A DNA stretch of 64,000 nucleotides from JAICMB01 sp963795935 (GTDB lineage: Bacteria > Acidobacteriota > Terriglobia > Bryobacterales > Bryobacteraceae): contig CAWCJO010000010.1 of assembly GCA_963795935.1 (NCBI GenBank), positions 1 through 64,000 on the forward strand, written 5' to 3'. The notes beneath the pieces are model-generated. The model was not told where the DNA came from. It ran no database searches and saw only the letters and a list, made by a program, of their open reading frames with translations. Shown one piece after another: positions 37,226 through 46,220 of the stretch (position 1 is the stretch's first letter; each line of letters begins with the position of its first letter). A program made the translations under genes and the position numbers.

Positions 37226-40200
37226 TCACAGCGCGCTGGCAGGCTGCCGTCCCCGATATGCCAGATAGAACGCCGCCGGAACCAGGAATACGGTGAAGAG
37301 CACGGAGACGCCCAGGCCGCCCAACAGCGCGCGGGCCAGCGGCGCATAAGCCTCGCTGCCTTCTCCCATCTTCAGCGCCATCGGAAGCAAACCGATTATC
37401 GTGGCGAGAGAAGTCATCAGAACGGGCCGCAGCCGCACGCGGCACGCAGCCACAATAGCGTCGCGCACGCTGCCGCCTTCGCCCAGGAGACGATGCGCGA
37501 ACTCCACAATGAGAATGCTGTTCGACATCGCAATCCCGGCAAGCATGACGACGCCCATCAGCGACATTACGTTCAAAGTCGTCCCCGTAAGCCACAGCGT
37601 CACAAGCACCCCGCTCAATCCGGGCGGCAACGCGACCAGGATAATGAACGGATCCATAAAAGACCGGAACTGCGCAACCAGAATTAAGTACAGCAGCAAC
37701 ACCGATAGCGTCAGGCCGAACGCGAAACTCTTGAACGATGCCCGCATGCCCTCCACTATCCCGCGCATGGAGATGGTCACGTTGGAAGGAATTTTCGACC
37801 GCGCGATCAGCGCGTCCACCTGGTTGGCGACGCGCCCCAGATCTTCAGTCGCCGGGCGCACGTAGACGTCGAGGTTGCGGCGGATCTGGTAATGATCCAC
37901 CTCTGTAGGCGCTTCAAAACGAGTTACGCCGGCGACCATGTCCAGCCGAGTCGATTGCCGCAGGCCCACTCCGCGCAGCGGAATGGAACGCAGATCGAGC
38001 ATGTTCTTGATCTGTTGCTCCGGATACTGGACCGTCAAAAAGTAGTTGTTTCCGTTTTTCGGATCGACCCAGACGCTCGGCGCAACCATCTGGTTTGAGG
38101 TGAGCGCTGTAATGACGTTCGTGACCACTTCGCGTTCCGTGAGCCCGAGCTCGGCGGCCCGGGTGCGGTCTATTTTGAGGCGCAGCGCGGGATAATCGAG
38201 GTCTTGCGGGATGTACACGTCCGCTACCCCGGAAAGCCGCCGGATTTCGTTCCCTAAATCGAGCGCCGTATGATAGTCGGTCTGAAGATCGACGCCCGCC
38301 ACCTGAATGTCTATCGGCGCCGGAAGCCCCATGTTCAGCACCGAATCGACCAAACTGCCCGACGAGAAATAAGCGGTCAATTGCGGCATCTCGTCGGACA
38401 TGCGGCGCTTCACGCGATCCATATAATCGAAGCTGCTGCCTTCGTGCCCGCTCTTGAGCGCGACTTGGACGAAAGCGGTGTGCATCGCGGAGTTCGAGGT
38501 ATAAATCGCCGAAAAGCCGGGATCGACGCCAATGTTCGAAACGATCATGCGCGAGGTCCCTCGCCGGGATCGTACGGCGGATCAGGTCCTCCAGCGAAGC
38601 GATCTGTTTCTCCGTTTCGGCGAGTCTTGTGCCCGACGCCGCCTTCACATTCATGACGAACTGCCCGGCATCGGTTTGAGGAAAAAAGGCAAGCCCGAGC
38701 AGCGGGAACAGCAGCAGGCTCGCGCCGAACGCCACGCCGAACAGCGCCAGCGTCAACGCGGGAACGGCGAGCACGCGGTTCACCAGGGCGTCGTAGCCGC
38801 CGAGAAAGCGGTCGAACTGGCGGTTGAACCAGGCATTGAATCGCTCGCCGAATCCGCGCCGCGGCGCTTCGGCGGCGTGGCTATGCGCGGCGCTCTTGAT
38901 GTATCGCGCGCAGAACAGAGGCACCACGGTCATGGCGACGGCATACGAGGCGAACAACGAAAGGACCACGGCAAGCGCCAGCGATGAGAACAGGAATTTG
39001 CTGACGCCGTACAGCAGAGTGACGGGAAAGAACACGACGACGGTGGTCAGCGTAGCGGCCAGTACCGGAAGCGCCACTTCGCGTCCTCCTTTTTCGGCCG
39101 CGACGACCGCGGGCTCGCCCATTTCCAAATGACGATAAATGTTTTCGAGTACCACCACCGAGTTGTCGATGAGCCGCGATAACGCCAGCGCCAATCCTCC
39201 CAGAACCATCGTGTTCACCGATCCGCCGCCGAGCTGCAAAGCGATAAAGGTGGCGAGCACCGACAGCGGAATGGAGAAGAACACCGCTACAGTCGCGCGC
39301 ATGCTGCCGAGGAAAACCAGGATCATGATGCAGGTGAGCAGCAGCCCGAGTCCGCCTTCGTGCAGCAGCGTCTCGATCGCGGTCTTCACGAATTGAGATT
39401 GGTCGAAGACGACGCGGCTGGTCAGCGTCGCGGGAACGTCGAACAAGTGCGTGAGCTTCTCCCGTACCCCGGCCACCACCGAAATCGTATTCGAATCGCC
39501 CCCTTGCTTCAAAACCGGCAGGTACACAGAGCGCTGGCCGTCGACGCGAACGGCGTTGTATTGCAGCGAGTAAGCGTCCTTGGCAACGCCAATGTCTGAA
39601 ACTCGCACGGGCGCCTCGCCGACCGTCTTGACCGGAACCTGGTTCATCTCGCCGACATTCGGAAGCTCGCTATTGGCGTAGATGTCGTAGTCGTAGCGGC
39701 CGATCTGAACGTCCCCTGCGGGCAGAATGAGATTCGAGTCGTTCATGGCCCGCACAACGTCCATGAGACTCAACTGATGGGCTTCGAGTTTGTAAGGATC
39801 CGCATACACCATGATCTGCCGCCAGCGTCCGCCGAAAGGTTGCGGCACCGCCGCGCCCGGAACGCCCGCGAGCTGATTGCGGATGACGTTCTGCGCCAGA
39901 TCCTTCAACATCGTCTCGGTCAGACCTTCGCCCTTCAGCGTGACCAGGCAGACCGGTAGGCTGGAGGCGTCGAATTTTAGGACAAAGGGCGGCAAGGTGC
40001 CCGGCGGGAGATGGCTGATCTCGGCCATCGCCAGACTGGCGAGGGTAGTTACCGCCGCATCCGGATTTGTCCCCGGCTGAAAATACACCTTGATCAGGCT
40101 CACGCCGGAGAGCGAGCGCGATTCCATGTGATCGATGCCGCTGGCGAGCGTGAAGAAACGCTCCAGGTGATAAGTGATGTTGCCTTCCACCTGCTCCGGC

Positions 40201-40358
40201 GGCATTCCGGCGTAAAATGTCGCGACCACTACGACGGGAATGTTCATCGCCGGGAACATATCGACAGGCATGCGGAGGAGGCTGACAGTGCCCAAGATCG
40301 CGACGATCAGGCAGAGGACGACGATGAAGTAGGGTGTCTTGATGGCGAAGCGGGACAT
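37226..40358 (-). CDS. RND efflux pump inner-membrane transporter (one frameshift)
   Basis: An AcrB/MdtB-type RND transporter of about 1043 aa with twelve spans and two large periplasmic loops. N-terminal block: TPYFIVVLCLIVAILGTVSLLRMPVD; PPEQVEGNITYHLER follows. SIPLSVLATFIALQL and LALALSRLIDNSVVVLENI (the span with the proton-relay aspartate) lie in the first half; VMLAGIAMSNSILIVEFAHR is in the second. An extra base near 38552 splits it into two frames (40358-37914 and 38548-37226). It is 21 bp after the adaptor gene and forms an operon with it, tolC and DUF190. Substrate unknown. Confidence 0.92.
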
Positions 40359-40379
40359 GGTTTCAGTTCGATTCGGGCG

Positions 40380-41591
40380 TCATGGATTCGTGGACGTTTC
40401 GGCGGCCTTGGGCCGGACGCGATCGCCTTCCTTCAGACCGCCCCGGCGGCCCACGATCACCGCGTCGCCGTCCTTCAGACCCGAGAGCACTTCAACCTTC
40501 GTCGCGCTCTCGAGGCCCAACGTAACCGCAACCACGTGGACCACTCCTTCTCTTGAAACCTTGAAGACGCGCTGTTTCGCGCCCGATTCGTCGATGGCAT
40601 CGAGCGGCGCCGTCAAAACGTCCTTGCGATTTTGAAGCTGCAACTGCACGTCGGCGTACATCCCGGGCACGAGCGTAAGACTGGGATTGGGAACATCGAC
40701 CTCGGTATTCATGGTGCGCGTGGAAGTTTGCACCAGACCGGTGAACCGCGTTACGCGGCCCGGAAATGTCCGGTTGAGCGACGTAACGTTCACGTCCACC
40801 GGTTCGCCCACGTGGACGCCCTCAACAGCGGATTCGGGCACCGGCAGAATCAGCCGCAGCAAATTGTTTTGCGACAACTGTATCACCGGCATGGCCTGGG
40901 TTTGGGAGGAAGTTCCGGCCTGAATCAGGCTTCCGATGTTGGCATACCGTTTCGTCACCACTCCCTCGAACGGAGCCGTGATGGTCAGGTAATGCGTCAT
41001 GGTGGTGACGCGCGCCAGGTCGGCGCGGGCGACGCGCGCCTTTTGTTGCGCCGCCGTGACATTCGATCGCGCCGCCGAGACCTGGGCTTCGGCCACCAGA
41101 TCGCGGGAGTGAATTTCATCCACCTCCTGCCGCGGCACAAGGCCTGGCTCCCGGTTGGATACGTCCTGGATGCGCGTGTATGATAGATGCGCCATGTCAT
41201 GGGCCGACTGCGCGCGTTGCAGCTCACTCGTTGCGCTGGCGATTTCGGCTTCGGCTTGGTCGATGGCCGCCGCGTCCCTCGCGAGATCGTCTTGCATTTC
41301 GGGAACTTCCAGCGTGGCGAGCACCTGGCCTTCATGGACCCGGTCGCCTACGTCAACCGTTATGGTCTTGAGATAGCCTGAGACCTTCGCCATCACATCG
41401 ACTTCCTGGTAAGGCTCGAACTCGGCCGTCAGCGCCAGGGTCGACGAGAGATCGGCGCGCGTCGCATATGCCACTGGCGCCGTGGGCGCCGGGTCGTTCG
41501 TTGCAGCCTGCTCCCGTCCGCGGGCATTGTTTGCGCAGTCGCATAGCGCCAGAGCGGTCAGCACAACGAGGAACGCGAAGATTTTCCTCAA
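40380..41591 (-). CDS. RND efflux periplasmic adaptor subunit
   Basis: A 403-aa membrane-fusion protein. It opens with a hydrophobic export signal (IFAFLVVLTALALCDC; a lipid anchor is possible but the lipobox is poor). A lipoyl-like half (VMAKVSGYLKTITVDVGDRVHEGQVLATLE), a long coiled-coil hairpin (about 115-205), the second lipoyl half (ITAPFEGVVTKRYANIGSLI) and a beta-barrel follow, ending in GLKDGDAVIVGRRGGLKEGDRV. It links the RND pump to the outer-membrane channel. Start is TTG 41591, overlapping the tolC stop (TTGA). Confidence 0.92.
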   Translation of the reverse strand: MRKIFAFLVVLTALALCDCANNARGREQAATNDPAPTAPVAYATRADLSSTLALTAEFEPYQEVDVMAKVSGYLKTITVDVGDRVHEGQVLATLEVPEMQDDLARDAAAIDQAEAEIASATSELQRAQSAHDMAHLSYTRIQDVSNREPGLVPRQEVDEIHSRDLVAEAQVSAARSNVTAAQQKARVARADLARVTTMTHYLTITAPFEGVVTKRYANIGSLIQAGTSSQTQAMPVIQLSQNNLLRLILPVPESAVEGVHVGEPVDVNVTSLNRTFPGRVTRFTGLVQTSTRTMNTEVDVPNPSLTLVPGMYADVQLQLQNRKDVLTAPLDAIDESGAKQRVFKVSREGVVHVVAVTLGLESATKVEVLSGLKDGDAVIVGRRGGLKEGDRVRPKAAETSTNP

Positions 41592-42865
41592 CGTAATGCT
41601 CCGGTAACAAAGTCGAGGGCCGCGCGGCGGCTCAAATAATCGTACCGGGCGCTCGCGGCCGCATCCTCGGCGGAGGCTTGGACGAGTTGCGCCTGATTGA
41701 GCTCCACCATGCTTCCGAGCCCCAGGTCGTAGCGGGTCTGCGCCAGCCGCAGCGCCTTATTCGCTTCGTCGACGAGACGGTTGGTCACGTCCAGGCGGCG
41801 GTAGGCGTCGTTTGCTTCCAGCCACGCAATGCGTACGTCGCGGCTCACCTGGACCATCAGCGTGTCAACGTCTTTGCCGGCCGCGGCGGCGCGGAATTGC
41901 GCCTCTTCATGCCGCGCGCTGTACAGATGCCCATTCAGGATCGGCAGCGTGACATTAAGGCCCGCGGCGGTATAGTTGCCGTGCAGCGGCTGGATACTGG
42001 CGGGGATCGCGCCGGCGACGCCGAGGATGCTGATGGCCGGATAACGCAGCCGCTTCTCCGCTTCGGCAAAGCGCAGCGCCGCATCGCGGCCGAGTTCGGT
42101 AGCCGCCAGGTCCGGCCGGTTCTTTAAGGCGGACGCGATTAATGACGCGAGATCGTCGTCCGGAGGCCCGGGAAGCGGCTCGTCTTTCAGTTCGAAGTCT
42201 GTTTCGTTCCGATACCCTAACGCCGCCGAAAGGCGAGCGCGGCTTTCCCGCACATCGTTTTCGGCGCGGTACTCGGCGAGCTCCGCCTCCGACACGGCGA
42301 CTTCGGCGAAACTGACGTCCAGTGTGGATTTCATTTCACTCTGCGCCAGCGCCCGCACTTGCCGTAGCGTGAGCCGGCGATTGGCGAGCGTCGCGGTCGA
42401 CACGCTGAGCACGGCGTCGGCGGCGAGCGCCTGATAGAACGCTTGATCCACCTCCAGACGTATCTCGGCGCGCGTTTCGTCAACTTGCAGTTTCTGCGCC
42501 CCGGCGCGCAGCTGGGCGGATTCGATGAGCTTGTTGGTACGCCCGAAGTCGGTGATGAGCTGGCTCATCACGACCTGCGACGCGGCGCGGCTGGCGAGAC
42601 TCGAGGTCGTGAGAGCTCCCGCCCCTACCGTGGCGCCGTTCTCGGCATCGACGCTGGTCACATAACCGCCCAGATTCGGGTAAAGAGCGGATCGCGCCTC
42701 GGTTACGGTCTTGTCTGCCGCCTGGGCCTGGAAGGAGGCCGACTGCAGACGCGGGTGATTGTGTATGGCAATCTCTTCGGCTTCGGCGAGCGTCAGTTTC
42801 TTCGGAGGAGTTTGCGCGCAAAGCGGCAGCGCCGCTGCCATTACCGCTAAGCGCACAAACCTCAT
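41588..42865 (-). CDS. TolC-family outer-membrane efflux protein
   Basis: A 425-aa outer-membrane factor with a signal peptide (MRFVRLAVMAAALPLCAQ) and the duplicated TolC architecture: LTLAEAEEIAIHNHPRLQSA opens the first repeat, and ALKNRPDLAATELGRDAALRFAEAEKR the second. Long alpha-helical stretches between them build the periplasmic tunnel. The stop overlaps the adaptor start and the ATG overlaps the DUF190 gene end, so all four genes DUF190-tolC-adaptor-RND are one operon. Confidence 0.92.
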   Translation of the reverse strand: MRFVRLAVMAAALPLCAQTPPKKLTLAEAEEIAIHNHPRLQSASFQAQAADKTVTEARSALYPNLGGYVTSVDAENGATVGAGALTTSSLASRAASQVVMSQLITDFGRTNKLIESAQLRAGAQKLQVDETRAEIRLEVDQAFYQALAADAVLSVSTATLANRRLTLRQVRALAQSEMKSTLDVSFAEVAVSEAELAEYRAENDVRESRARLSAALGYRNETDFELKDEPLPGPPDDDLASLIASALKNRPDLAATELGRDAALRFAEAEKRLRYPAISILGVAGAIPASIQPLHGNYTAAGLNVTLPILNGHLYSARHEEAQFRAAAAGKDVDTLMVQVSRDVRIAWLEANDAYRRLDVTNRLVDEANKALRLAQTRYDLGLGSMVELNQAQLVQASAEDAAASARYDYLSRRAALDFVTGALR

Positions 42866-43215
42866 GCCGCGTTATTTCCAGGGCTGACCGTGCTCCTGAG
42901 CACCGTCGTATCGTGCGCCTCGATCAGCCCATCGGTGACGAGCTCGCACAACGAGTGCAGCAAAGAATCGACCATCTCGATGGATTCGATAAACTCGATG
43001 CGCACGGGCAGATGCTCGCCGGCGGCGAAATCCGCGCCTATCGAATGCGTCAAGTGGTGCGAGCCGAAACCAGCCGCGGGACGAATCAGACTTGCTCCGG
43101 CCACGCCGCGCTCGAGCAGGAATGAAAAAATCTCGTTGTAAAGAAAATCGCGGCTGGAGCTGGTGTCTTCATTGATATGAATCGTCACTTTTCTGGCCGG
43201 TCCGGGTGCAAGCAT
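42862..43215 (-). CDS. DUF190 PII-like protein
   Basis: A 117-aa DUF190 family protein: KVTIHINEDTSSSRDFLYNEIFSFLLERGVAGAS, then RPAAGFGSH and LPVRIEFIESIEMVDSLLHSLCELV. The fold resembles PII signalling proteins, and such genes are often beside transporters; the ligand is unknown. It is the first gene of the efflux operon, and its promoter lies in the gap 43216-43386 shared with the divergent two-component system. Confidence 0.85.
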   Translation of the reverse strand: MLAPGPARKVTIHINEDTSSSRDFLYNEIFSFLLERGVAGASLIRPAAGFGSHHLTHSIGADFAAGEHLPVRIEFIESIEMVDSLLHSLCELVTDGLIEAHDTTVLRSTVSPGNNAA

Positions 43216-43386
43216 TCAGTCGGCTCCCGCCTCCGCTTCTTTCGAGGACATATTCTTGTTGTACGGGATGGCCCGCCAGGCGCGCCACTTACAAATTTCT
43301 GAAGCTTTTCTGAACGGCTGGACAGTTTGGAGTAAGAAAATGTTAAGTTGTGCCGGTCCGCGTCTTCCTTAAGATTGGAAGTGCGC
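43216..43386. promoter_or_regulatory. Divergent control region between efflux operon and two-component system
   Basis: This 171-bp gap must hold both promoters. It contains TTTCTGAAGCTTTTCTGAAC at 43297-43316, a tandem TTTCTGAA word (10 bp apart), and TAAGAAAATGTTAAG near 43333-43347. Such half-site repeats could be the binding site of the adjacent OmpR-type regulator, which normally recognises tandem direct repeats about 10-11 bp apart. That assignment is inference. Confidence 0.4.
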
Positions 43387-44079
43387 GTGCGCATTTTAGT
43401 CATCGAGGATGAAAGGAAGTTGGCCTCCGCTCTGCAAGAGGGCCTGGAGGCGGAACAACACTCAGTGGCCGTGGCGCACACCGGAGAAGACGGGTATTTT
43501 CTGGCGCACTCGGAACGGTTCGACCTGTTACTCGTGGACGTTATGCTGCCCGGACGCGATGGCATTGAAATATTGGGCGCTCTGAGGCGCGAAGGCTATG
43601 ACGCGGCGGTGCTGTTGCTTACCGCCAGAGATGCGATTGAGGATCGGGTGCGCGGCCTGGACACCGGGGCTGACGATTATCTCATCAAGCCGTTCGCGTT
43701 TCCGGAGCTGCTGGCGCGCATTCGGGCGCTGGCGCGGCGCGGTAAGCCGGAGACCGCCGCTCCCCAGCGCGTCGCCGACCTGGAGATCGATGTTGCGCGG
43801 CGATCCGTAGCGCGGCGAGGCATCGCCATCGACCTTACGCCTCGCGAGTTCGATTTAATCGAATATCTGTTTCGAAATCAGGGGCGAGTCGTGTCAAGAG
43901 AGATGCTGGCGCGAGACATCTGGAAAGAGCCGGCGCGCTACACGCCCATCGACAACGTCATCGATGTTCACATTGCGAGGCTACGGCGCAAGATCGACGA
44001 TCCCTATGAAAGAAAACTGCTGCACACGGTGCGGGGCGTGGGATTCGTATTAAGAGAGGAGGCGCAGCCATCGTGCTAG
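43387..44079 (+). CDS. OmpR/CusR-like response regulator
   Basis: A 230-aa two-component response regulator. The receiver has the acidic pocket (IEDE), phospho-acceptor Asp in LLVDVMLPGRDG, Thr in LLLTARD and Lys in LIKPFAFPELLARI. The C-terminal winged helix (LTPREFDLIEYLFRNQGRVVSREML, IDNVIDVHIARLRRKID, VRGVGFVL) is of the OmpR/PhoB class and close to CusR/CopR. I chose GTG 43387, six bases after GGAA; GTG 43381 and TTG 43348 are also open. The kinase follows 16 bp later. Likely controls the divergent efflux operon. Confidence 0.92.
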   Translation: MRILVIEDERKLASALQEGLEAEQHSVAVAHTGEDGYFLAHSERFDLLLVDVMLPGRDGIEILGALRREGYDAAVLLLTARDAIEDRVRGLDTGADDYLIKPFAFPELLARIRALARRGKPETAAPQRVADLEIDVARRSVARRGIAIDLTPREFDLIEYLFRNQGRVVSREMLARDIWKEPARYTPIDNVIDVHIARLRRKIDDPYERKLLHTVRGVGFVLREEAQPSC

Positions 44080-44095
44080 TCCGCGTGAGCGCGCA

Positions 44096-45583
44096 ATGAA
44101 AGCGGTCCTGCAGGTCAACATGCGCTCACGGCTGACCGTGTTGTACGTGCTCGTGCTCGGGGCCGCACTGGTCCTTTATACCGGCGGAACGGCGCTGTTT
44201 TTGTTGCGGCAACTGCGCCATCAGCTCGACCGCTACGCCGTGCAGGATATCGAGACCGTGGAGGGGCTGCTGTACTTCACGCCGGACGGCAGGCTCGCCC
44301 TCCGCGAAGATTATCACAATCACCCGGAATCGAAGCAGGTCCTGGAGCGAATGCTGGAGGTGCTCTCGCCTCAGGGCGAGATCTTGTATCGGAACGGGCG
44401 CCTGCGGGGGCGGAATCTCGGCGGCAGGCAGTGGTCGCGGGAAGGCGTCGGCGGCTATTCGCAGCGTTCCCTGCGCTTGGCCGACGGTACGCGCGTGTTT
44501 CTCGTAAGCCGCCGCCACATCATTGCGGGCCGGCCTATATTGATCCGCCTGGCCTATAGCGAGGAGCCGCTGCGGAACAATGTCGAGCAGCTCCTGTGGG
44601 CTTCGATTATCGCTTTGCCTCTCACGCTGGCGCTCGCCGCCTTGGCCGGATTTGCCCTGGCGCGCCGCGCGCTGGCGCCGCTCGAGCAGATGGCCCGGCG
44701 CGCTGAAAATATCTCCTCGGAGCGGCTCAGCGAACGCTTGCCCGCGCAAACGAATGACGAGCTCGGCCATCTGGCGCGAGTGTTCAACAACACGCTGGCG
44801 CGGCTGGAGCAGTCCTTCGAGCAGTTGCGGCGCTTCACTTCGGACGCCTCGCATGAGCTGCGTACGCCATTGGCCGCAATCCGCAGCGTCGGAGAAGTGG
44901 GATTGCAGCGCGATGCCAGCCGCGACGAACTTCGCGATATAGTCGGCAGCATGCTCGAAGAAGTGAACCGCCTGACGCGGCTCATCGACAGCCTCTTGAC
45001 GATCTCGCGCGCCGACGCCGGATCCATCCAGTTCACGCGCTCCACCTTTCCCGTGATGGACCTGGTCGCGGAAAGCGCGGCGCTGTTCGAGGTATTGGTC
45101 GAGGAAAAGCGTCAGCAACTGCTCGTAACCGGCGATGACGCCGTTCTCGTCAATGCCGACCGGCTGTTTCTTCGCCAGGCTCTGGTGAACATCGTGCATA
45201 ACGCGGTGAAGTACTCGCGCGCGGGCGGCGCCATTACCGTGAATGTCGCGCGCGCCGGGGCCGTCCATGTCGCGATCGAAATTACGGACAGCGGTCCCGG
45301 CATCGCCTCCGAACACGTAGCGCGCATTTTCGATCGCTTCTATCGCGTGGACCCGTCGCGGTCGCGCGAAGAAGGCGGGGCCGGGCTGGGCTTGGCCATC
45401 GCGCGCTGGGCCGTGGAGGCCCAGGGCGGAAGCATTACTGTCCAGAGCGCTGCCAACCGCGGCTGTACATTCCGCGTTCAATTGCCATGCGCCACACCGC
45501 AGCCGATTCCGGACTCCCCCGCCCCGCGGCACGCGCCCGGTCCTCTAAACGCGCCGGCTCAGGAAAGCTTTAGAAATTCTTAA
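44096..45583 (+). CDS. Sensor histidine kinase, CusS-like
   Basis: A 495-aa membrane kinase. Span 1 is at about 10-35 (LTVLYVLVLGAALVLYTGG), a periplasmic sensor domain follows at about 36-155, span 2 is near 170-190, then a HAMP domain (RRALAPLEQMARRAENI). The H-box SHELRTPLAAI lies near 260, the N-box HNAVKYS near 370, then the G boxes DSGPGI and GGAGLGLAIARW. The layout is that of heavy-metal sensors (CusS/CopS), but the periplasmic domain gives no metal motif I can rely on. The signal is therefore open. Confidence 0.9.
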   Translation: MKAVLQVNMRSRLTVLYVLVLGAALVLYTGGTALFLLRQLRHQLDRYAVQDIETVEGLLYFTPDGRLALREDYHNHPESKQVLERMLEVLSPQGEILYRNGRLRGRNLGGRQWSREGVGGYSQRSLRLADGTRVFLVSRRHIIAGRPILIRLAYSEEPLRNNVEQLLWASIIALPLTLALAALAGFALARRALAPLEQMARRAENISSERLSERLPAQTNDELGHLARVFNNTLARLEQSFEQLRRFTSDASHELRTPLAAIRSVGEVGLQRDASRDELRDIVGSMLEEVNRLTRLIDSLLTISRADAGSIQFTRSTFPVMDLVAESAALFEVLVEEKRQQLLVTGDDAVLVNADRLFLRQALVNIVHNAVKYSRAGGAITVNVARAGAVHVAIEITDSGPGIASEHVARIFDRFYRVDPSRSREEGGAGLGLAIARWAVEAQGGSITVQSAANRGCTFRVQLPCATPQPIPDSPAPRHAPGPLNAPAQESFRNS

Positions 45584-45706
45584 GTGGCGCACCGGGTCAA
45601 GCGCCCGAATAATTGACCGTTCGCGCGCCAGCACATGAAAGCGCCTGGCGAGCGCGGCTGCATCGACGCCCGCGTTGCTTGAATTGCGGGATCGACGCAA
45701 TTGGAA

Positions 45707-46159
45707 TCACTGCGGATCGTAGGGCATGCCGGCGCGTCTATCCAGAAATGTGCGGTAGAGCGCTGTCGTCAATGCGGCAATCGGGAAGGCTATGCCTGGC
45801 CAGACCAGACCGGCAAGCGTGAAAGGAGCCCAGTGAATGTCCCTTTCGAACACCCGCACCCATATGTTTGGTAGCGCCATTAGAAACGCGCCGGCTAAGC
45901 CCCCGCCTGCGCAAAGCACGGCGAAAGGAATTCGACGCACCCGATCCCCCAGCGCTACAACGGGCAGACCTACGCATACCCAGCCTGCCAGAAAAACGCC
46001 ACCACCCCAGAGGACCCATGCCGTCCAGGCATTCACATCTTTAAGAATGAAGCAGAAGACGATGCCCGAGGCGAGCCACGTGACGCCCGAGGCTTTTATC
46101 GAGCACTCCAGCCGCGTTCCGATCTGGGTCGGCGCGTTTACAACGTTAGCGCCCATCAT
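45707..46159 (-). CDS. Hypothetical membrane protein
   Basis: A 150-aa protein with four predicted spans (VTWLASGIVFCFIL, WVLWGGGVFLAGWVCVGLPVVAL, FAVLCAGGGLAGAFLMALP, FTLAGLVWPGIAFPIAALTTALY). There are no conserved catalytic residues that I recognise. It starts at ATG 46159 (or 46156), in the same direction as the peptidase gene downstream of it on the minus strand. The gap 45584-45706 before the kinase end has no gene. Confidence 0.6.
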   Translation of the reverse strand: MMGANVVNAPTQIGTRLECSIKASGVTWLASGIVFCFILKDVNAWTAWVLWGGGVFLAGWVCVGLPVVALGDRVRRIPFAVLCAGGGLAGAFLMALPNIWVRVFERDIHWAPFTLAGLVWPGIAFPIAALTTALYRTFLDRRAGMPYDPQ

Positions 46160-46220
46160 CCGGTAGTGGAAGTCCCGAAACGTAAATTAGGGCGGACATT
46201 CGGCAAGGCCGTGACATTCG

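Noticed and set aside
44126..45532. 468-codon minus-strand frame antisense to the histidine kinase
   Set aside because: Shadow frame; the kinase has all catalytic boxes.
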